From Hallella colorans (GTDB lineage Bacteria; Bacteroidota; Bacteroidia; Bacteroidales; Bacteroidaceae): a stretch of DNA of 64,000 nucleotides. Position 1 is the stretch's first letter. Each line of letters starts with the position of its first letter. Shown piece after piece: positions 1-7,365 of the stretch. A model generated the notes under the pieces. The model made no database searches, was not told where the DNA came from, and saw nothing but the letters and a program-made list of their open reading frames with translations. Both the position numbers and the translations under genes were made by a program. The stretch lies in assembly GCF_003096815.1 (NCBI RefSeq), contig NZ_QENY01000012.1, forward strand, positions 33,441-97,440, read 5' to 3'.

Positions 1-1
1 G

Positions 2-1084
2 CCCGGCGATTGGGGCGGTATCATTCTCTGCGGCAAAGCGCAGAACAACCAAAAGGAAATGCAGATTGAGGGTGGGCCCCGCACCAAGCACGGTGGCAAT
101 GACAACACCGACAACTCTGGCGTGTTGAGCTACGTGCGCATAGAGTTCGCAGGCTACCCATTTATGAAAGACAAGGAAATAAATGGCCTCACATTGGGCT
201 CTGTTGGTTCAGGAACCAAATTAGATCACATCCAAGTGTCATACAGCAACGACGATTCCTACGAGTGGTTTGGCGGTATGGTCAACGCCAAGTATCTCAT
301 AGCCTACCACGGTTGGGATGACGACTTTGACACAGACAACGGCTATTCTGGCAAAGTGCAATTCGGATTAGTCGTAAGAGACTCCAAAATCGCCGACACT
401 TCCTTGAGCAACGGTTTTGAGAGCGACAACGAGGCTGGTGGCGGAGCCGTGTCTCCCTACACCAAAGCCACATTCTCCAACATCACTTTCGTAGGCCCCA
501 AATTGGACAACCAATTTCAAAACACACAGAATTACATCACTGGTGGCAATATGAATCCTATGAATGGCGCAGCCCTTGGATTGTTCCAAAGCGCCATGCA
601 GATACGCCGCAACTCACGCCTCAACTGCTACAACTCCGTGGCATTGGGCTATCCTGTAGGCATCATCCTCGACAATCAGAAGGGTGACACGCAAGGGGCC
701 GCCACCAAAGGCGACCTGCACGTGAACAACGTATGGTTTGCAGGCATGGACCTCACAGGCGTGGACGACAACAAAGGCAAGAAAGATGTGCTCGTGACGG
801 GTTATAATGAAAAGAGCAAACCCATCTACGACGAGAGCAAAAAGAGCTTCTCCAGCACATGGTTTGTCAAGCAGAGTGGCAACAAGGTGCTACCCAACAT
901 CAATGACCTCGGCATGCAAGCCAATGGCTATATGCCCACATCGGGTAGCGCGCTGCTCACAGCCGCCATGTTTACAAACCTTGATAGTTTCTTCACGCAA
1001 GTGCCTTACATTGGCGCTTTCAACGTGGGCGACAACTGGTTGAACGGTTGGACCAACTTCGACCCGAACAACACAGATTATTAA
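2..1084 (+). CDS. Secreted beta-rich surface protein, 5' end outside window
   Basis: The reading frame is already open at base 2, so the first visible ATG (59) is internal and the gene starts before the window. About 360 residues are visible. They are rich in Gly, Asn and Asp, with repeated short strands ending in loops such as GVLSYVRIEFAG, LDHIQVSYSNDDSYEWFGG and DDDFDTDNGYSGKVQFG. This resembles a right-handed beta-helix, and similar proteins are common secreted or surface proteins of Bacteroidetes. I see no catalytic signature, and no C-terminal sorting domain of the usual type before the stop. The function is unknown; the family assignment is from memory of similar proteins. It is followed by hairpins and repeat arrays rather than a co-directional gene, so it probably ends its transcription unit. 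Confidence 0.75.
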   Translation, partial: PGDWGGIILCGKAQNNQKEMQIEGGPRTKHGGNDNTDNSGVLSYVRIEFAGYPFMKDKEINGLTLGSVGSGTKLDHIQVSYSNDDSYEWFGGMVNAKYLIAYHGWDDDFDTDNGYSGKVQFGLVVRDSKIADTSLSNGFESDNEAGGGAVSPYTKATFSNITFVGPKLDNQFQNTQNYITGGNMNPMNGAALGLFQSAMQIRRNSRLNCYNSVALGYPVGIILDNQKGDTQGAATKGDLHVNNVWFAGMDLTGVDDNKGKKDVLVTGYNEKSKPIYDESKKSFSSTWFVKQSGNKVLPNINDLGMQANGYMPTSGSALLTAAMFTNLDSFFTQVPYIGAFNVGDNWLNGWTNFDPNNTDY

Positions 1085-1108
1085 TACGGTTCATTCTTTG
1101 AGACTACC

Positions 1109-1138
1109 CAAAGGCTTTTAAGTCATAAAAAGCCTTTG
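1109..1138 (+). terminator. Hairpin after the truncated CDS
   Basis: CAAAGGCTTTT (1109-1119) pairs perfectly with AAAAGCCTTTG (1128-1138) around an 8-nt loop, 25 bp after the stop codon. It is followed by A-rich rather than T-rich sequence, so it is at best a weak terminator on the plus strand or an mRNA end-protecting stem. Confidence 0.35.
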
Positions 1139-1165
1139 AAAAAAATTCACAAAGACACGCTCATT

Positions 1166-1213
1166 ATTGGCGTATTTGCAAACGGCAAGGCATTTGCTCG
1201 CAAATACGCCAAT
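1166..1213. repeat. Long-armed inverted repeat, copy 1
   Basis: ATTGGCGTATTTGC (1166-1179) and GCAAATACGCCAAT (1200-1213) are perfect 14-bp inverted arms around a 20-nt loop. A diverged copy with the same 20-nt loop length lies at 46140-46181, and the loops share 13 of 20 bases by eye. In both places a five-unit 22-bp array begins 86-88 bp further on. Confidence 0.7.
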
Positions 1214-1299
1214 TTTGAGCACTTTTCATATTCGCCTATCAACCAACATCTTGGGGTGGTTTTTTATTTTTCACATCTCGTAAGTTTTCTTGAGCGCCT

Positions 1300-1409
1300 G
1301 CCTTTAAGCACCAATCGCCGCACAATTACACCTTAAACACGTCTCGATTGAAACCCAAACAACCTGCGTTTAAGGCTAAATCAGAATGCGAACGAGTATC
1401 AATCACAAA
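1300..1409. repeat. 22-bp tandem dyad array E, five units
   Basis: Five contiguous 22-bp units start at 1300, 1322, 1344, 1366 and 1388. They are diverged from each other but match the form RCGWTTARGCACTAATCRC plus three spacer bases. Unit 1 (GCCTTTAAGCACCAATCGCC...) and unit 4 (GCGTTTAAGGCTAAATCAG...) are the clearest. Short open frames across this stretch have no coding character. Confidence 0.7.
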
Positions 1410-1516
1410 ACGACGCAATAAAAATGAGACAGAAAAGAAGAAACAGACAGCCATAATTCTCATTTTAGCGATCTACAAAGAGCATTTCAAAAGACGCAAA
1501 AATAGCTCTTGTTTTT

Positions 1517-2072
1517 TTACATTCTGCTAACTTGTTGTATAGGGAACGCAATAGAGTCGAAGCTCCATACAGAGTCTGCTCCCCATCCAGAGATTACCTT
1601 GTGGTCAGCACCAAGTATTATATCGGTCGACGCTTGCTGCTGTTGATAGCGATAAACAGAGTTTATATGCTGCCACGTTCCGACCAGCTCAGACTCTGAT
1701 ACGCTCTTTGGTGGCACGGCTCCGTAACGTTCAGGCAGCACAATTGGCCATCCATCAGCCGTCCAAACAATAGCTCTCACAGCAGCTACCATGAGTGCGT
1801 TGCTAAGTCATTGCCGTCACCCCATGAGTCCATAACCATTGCTGCCTATCCTAATAGTTCCATCAGGTGTCTGGCAGAAACATATTATTTTATCATTCCA
1901 TGTCATCCTCGTAGATGTCGTCCACATAATTGGTGGGCTATCCATTGCCCATGCCAAGTTGAGACACGTTGTAGTTATCCACAAACGCCGCCTTGACGTT
2001 TACACCTACCATCATCATTATGACAATGACTATGATGCTTACACGCTTCGTATATACGCTAAAGATTGGCAT
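1517..2072 (-). pseudogene. Wreck of a secreted GH43 arabinanase-like gene
   Basis: Three pieces of one protein lie in order on the minus strand in different frames. The first (about 2072-1941) is a signal-peptide-like start with MMMVGVNVKA followed by NVSQLGMGNG, ending at TAG. The second, after a frame change, reads TWNDKIICFCQTPDGTIRIG (about 1905-1815). The third (1792-1517) reads AVRAIVWTADGWPIVLPERY followed by a domain containing SELVGTWQHI. That last pair matches the end of extracellular arabinan endo-1,5-alpha-L-arabinosidases and their C-terminal lipocalin-like domain, as I know the family. An intact enzyme is around 500 residues or more, so most of the catalytic propeller is deleted as well as frameshifted. 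The exact enzyme specificity is inferred. Confidence 0.6.
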
Positions 2073-2355
2073 ATTACAAAGGTAAAACAAATTCGCTAAA
2101 CAGCCAATTATTGAGCGCAATGATGTGATTTATATACAAACAACAGGTAATTGGGCCACGAGGTTGAGCCGTGCACAGGCCGTTACCTGCATGTGGCGAT
2201 AGCAAACGTGTGGCATATCAATGCTTTTAAGCGGTCAACGATGTCAAAATAAAATCACAAAAACAGGGGGTGTTAGAACAATTGATTTAGCGACTAAAAT
2301 AGCATTTTAGGAAGAAAGAAATTGATTTTCCCAATCATTTTTTTATCGACGCATC

Positions 2356-2465
2356 GCGAATAGCACTCATTCGCAAGTTGTTTAGCACCTCATCGCAACG
2401 CGTTTCAAACGCTTTCACGTTACCATTAGCACCTATTCACATCATGAATAAGGCTTAATGGCAAA
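2356..2465. repeat. 22-bp tandem dyad array D, five units
   Basis: Units start at 2356, 2378, 2400, 2422 and 2444. Unit 1 begins GCGAATAGCACTCATTCGC, with arms GCGAAT and ATTCGC, so base changes in one arm are matched in the other. About 83 bp to the right, from 2549, lies GGCGTATTTGC. This resembles one arm of the inverted repeat found beside arrays E and C, which suggests the same composite in reverse orientation. Confidence 0.7.
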
Positions 2466-2744
2466 GCTGTCAGAAAACTTTTTAGAGGCAATAGCAATTT
2501 TAAATCTGCAACATTCTGATATATAAAGCGATACTGAAAACTCTCATTTTGGGCGTATTTGCGTGCAAGATGTCATTCATTTGGAAATAAACGATTTTTA
2601 AAAGCCCTATTGTCAGTTTTTTTCAATAATCATGATAACGTTTGATTGTTAGCCCAACCACACACGCTTACCATAAATTGTCATTACCTTCGCTAATCGT
2701 CAAACATGCACCAATATGTCTTTCATACCACACATTATGAATAT
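2466..2744. other. Gene-free AT-rich stretch
   Basis: No plausible coding frame or RNA gene is visible. The only recognisable part is GGCGTATTTGC at 2549-2559, preceded by CTCATTTT, which matches the reverse complement of the region beside the 46140 hairpin. Confidence 0.4.
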
Positions 2745-2809
2745 TCCTCATTAATGAGGATATTTTTCTGAAATATTGACATTGATTATTGTTTTTCTTT
2801 ATATATTTG
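2745..2809 (+). promoter_or_regulatory. nrfH promoter with 16-bp palindromic operator
   Basis: TCCTCATTAATGAGGA (2745-2760) is a perfect 16-bp palindrome. TATATTTG (2802-2809) matches the Bacteroidetes -7 box TAnnTTTG and lies 22 bp before the nrfH start codon. The palindrome is centred about 60 bp upstream of the expected transcription start, a usual activator position. It does not look like the TTGTGA-type site of CRP/FNR proteins, so the regulator is unknown. Confidence 0.55.
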
Positions 2810-2831
2810 CAATATCGCTAACTACAAGCCT

Positions 2832-3494
2832 ATGTACATCCAGAAGCTAAAAGCATGGTTCTCGAACAGTTGGAAACGACTAACGAGTTCTTTTACCTAC
2901 AGGCAGAAAGTGGCACTTGTCGCTGTCACAGGCATCATCGTAGGGTTAGTGCTTTTGTTCATGTATCTGCTCCGAATGCATACCTATATAGCTGGAGACG
3001 ACCCTGCGGCATGTATCAACTGTCACATCATGTCGCCCTATTACGCCACATGGAGCCATTCGTCTCATGGGCGTGACGCCACGTGCAACGACTGCCACGT
3101 GCCTAACGACAACATCTTGTCGCACTATATGTTCAAAGGCGTAGACGGCATGAAGCACGTGGCCTACTTCGTGACGCATAGCGAGAGCCAAACCATCGAA
3201 GCCGAAACTCCCTCTGCCACCGTCATCATGGACAACTGTATACGTTGTCATAGCCAGCTCAACCAAGAGTTTGTTAAGACTGGGCGAATCAACTACATGT
3301 TGGCTAAGCGTGGCGAAGGGCAAGCCTGCTGGGACTGTCACCGAGACGTGCCACATGGTGGCATGAACTCTTTATCAGCCACACCGGGCGCGGAGTACGT
3401 GGAACCATTGCCCGCCAGCCCAGTGCCGCAATGGCTACAAAAGCTCACTGGGCATGAGGCTGTGCCTAACCTGCGTAGCCCCAAAGGCATGTAA
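2832..3494 (+). CDS. nrfH: NrfH, membrane quinol dehydrogenase of nitrite reductase
   Basis: This tetrahaem c-type cytochrome of the NapC/NirT family takes electrons from menaquinol and passes them to NrfA at the periplasmic face. The 220-residue protein has one transmembrane helix (about 27-47) and four CXXCH haem sites: CINCH at 61, CNDCH at 85, CIRCH at 136 and CWDCH at 166. It is somewhat longer than many NrfH proteins because of a Pro-rich tail after the last haem. nrfA starts 27 bp downstream, so the two are co-transcribed. The start codon sits 22 bp after a good -7 box, so the leader is very short. Confidence 0.95.
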   Translation: MYIQKLKAWFSNSWKRLTSSFTYRQKVALVAVTGIIVGLVLLFMYLLRMHTYIAGDDPAACINCHIMSPYYATWSHSSHGRDATCNDCHVPNDNILSHYMFKGVDGMKHVAYFVTHSESQTIEAETPSATVIMDNCIRCHSQLNQEFVKTGRINYMLAKRGEGQACWDCHRDVPHGGMNSLSATPGAEYVEPLPASPVPQWLQKLTGHEAVPNLRSPKGM

Positions 3495-3521
3495 ACGAGA
3501 AAAACATAAACGACATTCATC

Positions 3522-5018
3522 ATGGAAAAACAATTGAAAAAATGGCAAGGATGGCTACTCTTTTTCTGTGCCATGACCGTGGTCTTCATCCTTGGGCTGA
3601 TATGCTCATCGCTTTTGGAGCGCAGGGCAGAGGTAGCAAGCGTGTTCAACAACCGCCGCACACCCATGACCGACTCTATCGTGGCACAAAACGAGAAGTT
3701 TGCCAAGGACTTCCCGCGTGAATATGAGACGTGGGCAATGACCGAAGACACCACTTTCAAAAGCCTATACAACGGTTCTCAAGAAGAGGACGTGCTCGAA
3801 GCGCATCCAGAGCTTGTCGTCATTTGGGACGGCTACGCCTTCTCGCGCGAATATAATACGCCACGGGGTCACCGCCATTGTCTCGACGACCTGCGCAAGA
3901 TACTACGCACTGGCAGTCCGGGCATCAATGGAGCCACCGACCTGCAACCCGCCACCTGCTGGACTTGCAAAGGACCTGACGTGCCACGGCTGATGCGCGA
4001 GAAAGGTGTGGGCACATTCTACGCCGGCCAATGGAGCGACTACGGAGCCGAGGTCATGAACACCGTTGGATGCTCTGACTGCCATGACGCTCGCACTATG
4101 GATATTCGCCCGGCCCGCCCAGCCCTCTATGAAGCATGGGCCAACGCTGGCAAGAACGCACGCAAAGCTTCACACCAAGAGATGAGAAGCTTGGTATGCG
4201 CACAGTGCCACACAGAGTACTATTTTGAAAAAGACAACCATAACTACCTGCGCTTCCCACAAGACAAGGGCCTGACGTGTGAGGATGCCGAGGCGTTTTA
4301 TGATAGTATCGGGTTCTACGACTACATACACCCACTCTCCAAAGCGCGCATACTAAAAGCACAGCATCCCGGTTATGAGATCTACAAACAGGGCATACAT
4401 GGACAGCGCGGCGTATCCTGCGCCGATTGTCACATGCCTTACCGCTCTGAGGGTGGCGTGAAATATACCGATCATCACATCACCAGCCCATTAGCCAATA
4501 TCGACCGTACCTGCCAAACCTGCCATAGACAAGATGCCGAGACACTGAGGCAGAACGTATACGACCGTCAAAAGAAGGTGTACGACTTTTGCGGCAAGTT
4601 GGACAAGGAGTTGGCCTACGCGCACATAGAGGCCAAATTCGCATGGGACAAAGGTGCCACAGAGAGCGAGATGGCCAAGGTGCTCGATGATATACGCAAG
4701 AGCCAATGGCGGTGGGACTATGCAATGGCTGGGCATGGATCCGCATTCCATGCGCCACAAGAAGTGATGCGCCTATTGGCCGACGCCATGACATACGCCA
4801 AAGACGCTCGCCTACAGATAGCTCGCGTGGTGGCACGCCACGGATATACCAAGCCCATACCACTGCCCGACATCTCCACACGTGCAAAAGCTGCTCGATA
4901 TGTGGGGCTTGACATGCCAAAACTGAGAGCGCAAAAGCGACAGTTCATAGACCAAGTGGTGCCGCGATGGATAGAACAAGCGCGCCACAACAAGCGTTTT
5001 GAAATGAAACCAATGTAA
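3522..5018 (+). CDS. nrfA: NrfA, ammonia-forming cytochrome c nitrite reductase
   Basis: Catalyses six-electron reduction of nitrite to ammonium in the periplasm, with NrfH as electron donor. The 498-residue protein has an N-terminal hydrophobic anchor or signal (about 10-31). Its five haem sites include the diagnostic lysine-ligated active-site motif CWTCK (146-150), followed by CSDCH (184), CAQCH (226), CADCH (300) and CQTCH (331). Length and haem order fit the family well. It lies between nrfH and the two haem-attachment genes that would mature both cytochromes. The cluster supports respiration or redox disposal with nitrite in an anaerobe. Confidence 0.97.
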   Translation: MEKQLKKWQGWLLFFCAMTVVFILGLICSSLLERRAEVASVFNNRRTPMTDSIVAQNEKFAKDFPREYETWAMTEDTTFKSLYNGSQEEDVLEAHPELVVIWDGYAFSREYNTPRGHRHCLDDLRKILRTGSPGINGATDLQPATCWTCKGPDVPRLMREKGVGTFYAGQWSDYGAEVMNTVGCSDCHDARTMDIRPARPALYEAWANAGKNARKASHQEMRSLVCAQCHTEYYFEKDNHNYLRFPQDKGLTCEDAEAFYDSIGFYDYIHPLSKARILKAQHPGYEIYKQGIHGQRGVSCADCHMPYRSEGGVKYTDHHITSPLANIDRTCQTCHRQDAETLRQNVYDRQKKVYDFCGKLDKELAYAHIEAKFAWDKGATESEMAKVLDDIRKSQWRWDYAMAGHGSAFHAPQEVMRLLADAMTYAKDARLQIARVVARHGYTKPIPLPDISTRAKAARYVGLDMPKLRAQKRQFIDQVVPRWIEQARHNKRFEMKPM

Positions 5019-5101
5019 GAGAGATGCACGCACACTTTATTATAAAGGTTCGCGTGCGATAAAGACCAAGCCGCTACCACCCTCGCCACCTACACCAAAC
5101 C

Positions 5102-6439
5102 ATGATGGCAAAGATGGAAAGCGGCTTTGTCAAACCCGATCTATTCATGTGGAATAAACCTTATACTCTGAGAGAGGGCACCGCCATCGTTGCAGGATTA
5201 CTTGCCACGGGCTTGCTTTTGCAGTTGACCATTGGCCCGTTGGAGTGGCAAGTGTTTGCTTGGCCAGCCAATATCATCACGCTTGCTGCGCTTGTAGCCA
5301 CGCTTATAGCGATATGGAGCGCGCGTAGGCACGTATATTTTTTTCGATTTATGACCACCACGAGTGCCGCCGTCCCCGCCATCGCCGTTGCCGCACTGCT
5401 CACCGCGGTGATGGGACTCACCAAGCAAGTGCCCGAGGAGCAGGCACCATCAGATGCTATCGGCATAACACGCATGCTCGCATTTTGGCCATTTGTCTTG
5501 GTATATGCTTGGATGACGCTCATCGTGGGCGAGGTAACAACTATGCGACTGTTTGACTTTTCATGGCGGCGCGCACCCTCGTTGATGAGCCATGCGGGTC
5601 TGTTCATAGTGCTCACAGGTGGCACATTGGGTAGCGCGGACATGCAACGATTGAAAATGTATTGTGAGGTAGGCACACCAGAATGGCGCGCACTCGATGC
5701 AAACAACCGAGTGCACGAATTGCCTTTGGCCATACAACTGGAAAAATTCACCATAGACGAATATCCGCCCAAGCTGATGATGACCAATGCTAAAGGCGAA
5801 GCCATATCTCGACAAAACCCCGCACAACTACTTATAGACACGGCGTTTGTACGTGGCGACCTGTCAGGATGGAGCATTCTGGTGGAAAAACGTATCGAAA
5901 ACGGCATGCCCGCCATCTTAAACGCCATGGCAGGAAAGATGCCCGAGGGTATGATGGCACGGCTAAGGGCTGATGACATAGGCATGGCACACAATCGATA
6001 CGGATTTGTAAAGAGCCAATCGAGAGGTACGGCCAGTGCTTTATACGTGAGTGCCACCAAGGGTGAACAGAGCCGAAAAGGGTGGATAAGTAGTGGCAGT
6101 TATCTCTTTGCGCCTCAATCTTTGGTCTTGGACCATCAGCATATCCTTGTGATGCCTCCACGAGAACCACGCCGCTATGCGTCCACCGTGGAACTGTTCA
6201 CAAAAAAAGGACAACACCTCCACGCAGAAATCTACGTGAACAAGCCCCTATCAGTGGAAGGATGGGACATCTATCAGCTCAGCTACAACGAGCAGATGGG
6301 CAAATGGAGCACGCTAAGCGTGTTTGAATTAGTGGCAGACCCATGGCTGCCGGTGGTATATATAGGGGTGTTTATGTTGTTTGTCGGTGCTGTATGCATG
6401 TTTCTGATGACTGGACGCAGAAAGGAGTTAAAAACATGA
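5102..6439 (+). CDS. ResB/CcsB-like cytochrome c biogenesis protein
   Basis: This is one half of the System II haem delivery and ligation complex, which attaches haem to CXXCH or CXXCK sites outside the cytoplasmic membrane. The 445-residue protein has several N-terminal membrane helices (about 20-165), a large soluble periplasmic part (about 185-405) and a final helix containing VVYIGVFMLFVGAVCMFLM. This is the ResB arrangement. The stop codon overlaps the ccsA start in an ATGA, so the two are translationally coupled. The gap to nrfA is 83 bp. In Bacteroidales this pair usually travels with nrfHA. Confidence 0.85.
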   Translation: MMAKMESGFVKPDLFMWNKPYTLREGTAIVAGLLATGLLLQLTIGPLEWQVFAWPANIITLAALVATLIAIWSARRHVYFFRFMTTTSAAVPAIAVAALLTAVMGLTKQVPEEQAPSDAIGITRMLAFWPFVLVYAWMTLIVGEVTTMRLFDFSWRRAPSLMSHAGLFIVLTGGTLGSADMQRLKMYCEVGTPEWRALDANNRVHELPLAIQLEKFTIDEYPPKLMMTNAKGEAISRQNPAQLLIDTAFVRGDLSGWSILVEKRIENGMPAILNAMAGKMPEGMMARLRADDIGMAHNRYGFVKSQSRGTASALYVSATKGEQSRKGWISSGSYLFAPQSLVLDHQHILVMPPREPRRYASTVELFTKKGQHLHAEIYVNKPLSVEGWDIYQLSYNEQMGKWSTLSVFELVADPWLPVVYIGVFMLFVGAVCMFLMTGRRKELKT

Positions 6440-7224
6440 ACTGGAGCTATTTTATCTTATTCGCCACGATAGCCGTTTTCCTTTGGATTGTCGGAGCGTG
6501 GGCCGCATGGAAAGAAAAACGCCACGTGGCTTTTGTTGCAACAACGATTGGTTTAGCGATTTTTCTTACATACATTGTGCTCATGTGGCTTTCGTTAGAG
6601 CGACCGCCCATGCGCACGATGGGCGAGACACGCCTGTGGTACAGTTTTTTCTTACCATTGGCTGGCATTATTGTGTACGCCCGTTGGCGTTACAAGTGGA
6701 TATTAAGTTTCTCAACGCTCATGGCGACAGTTTTTGTAGCCATTAATATTCTAAAACCCGAGATACATTCCAAGACACTCATGCCTGCCTTGCAAAGTCC
6801 ATGGTTTGCTCCGCACGTCATCGTCTACATGATGGCTTATGCGCTATTGGGAGCGGCGTTTGTCATGGCGATATATTTACTGTTTGTGAAACGGCCTAAC
6901 GCATGCGGCAACGAGATGGCCATAACCGACGATTTGGTATGCGTGGGATTGGCGTTCATGACTATAGGTATGCTCATGGGTGCCATTTGGGCCAAAGAGG
7001 CATGGGGACATTATTGGGCTTGGGACCCGAAAGAGACTTGGGCAGCGGCCACATGGATGGCCTATTTGGTGTACATACATCTGCGGCAACACCACCCACA
7101 CGGACATCGAGCAGCCTTATGGACGGTCGTGGTGGCTTTCGTTTTGCTGCAAATGTGCTGGTGGGGCGTGAATTATCTGCCATCTGCGCGCGGTTTGAGC
7201 GTGCATACGTATGGCATGCAATAG
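6436..7224 (+). CDS. ccsA: CcsA/ResC cytochrome c haem lyase subunit
   Basis: Polytopic System II protein that binds haem and joins it to apocytochromes together with the upstream ResB-like partner. I chose ATG 6436 (262 residues) because it gives the ATGA overlap with the upstream stop and follows AAAGGAG at 6421; the frame is open further upstream but has no hydrophobic start there. The WWD-type haem-handling motif is visible as WGHYWAWDPKETW, with conserved His residues in the flanking helices and about eight predicted helices. It is the last gene of the nrf unit and is followed by a hairpin at 7243-7298. Confidence 0.93.
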   Translation: MNWSYFILFATIAVFLWIVGAWAAWKEKRHVAFVATTIGLAIFLTYIVLMWLSLERPPMRTMGETRLWYSFFLPLAGIIVYARWRYKWILSFSTLMATVFVAINILKPEIHSKTLMPALQSPWFAPHVIVYMMAYALLGAAFVMAIYLLFVKRPNACGNEMAITDDLVCVGLAFMTIGMLMGAIWAKEAWGHYWAWDPKETWAAATWMAYLVYIHLRQHHPHGHRAALWTVVVAFVLLQMCWWGVNYLPSARGLSVHTYGMQ

Positions 7225-7242
7225 CACCAATGATAACAAAAA

Positions 7243-7298
7243 CCATCAAACAACTTGAACAAAACTCTATCATGAACTTGTGTCAAGCTGTTTGATGG
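7243..7298 (-). terminator. Terminator between convergent ccsA and susA-like genes
   Basis: CCATCAAACAACTTGA (7243-7258) pairs with TCAAGCTGTTTGATGG (7283-7298) with one mismatch. On the minus strand the stem is followed by TTTTTG, as expected for the end of the malQ-to-susA operon. On the plus strand it may also stop ccsA transcription. Confidence 0.6.
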
Positions 7299-7365
7299 CA
7301 TAAAAATCTTTGTGAAGAATATTTGTGTCCGTAGATATCACGCCGCCCCCATCGGCTATCCACGG

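Noticed and set aside
1136..1530. Two plus-strand frames of 60-66 codons
   Set aside because: They overlap the inverted repeat and array E; residues reflect the repeats only.
6343..6435. Upstream start for ccsA
   Set aside because: The extra 31 residues overlap the resB-like gene and are not membrane-like; ATG 6436 has an AAAGGAG site and an ATGA overlap.
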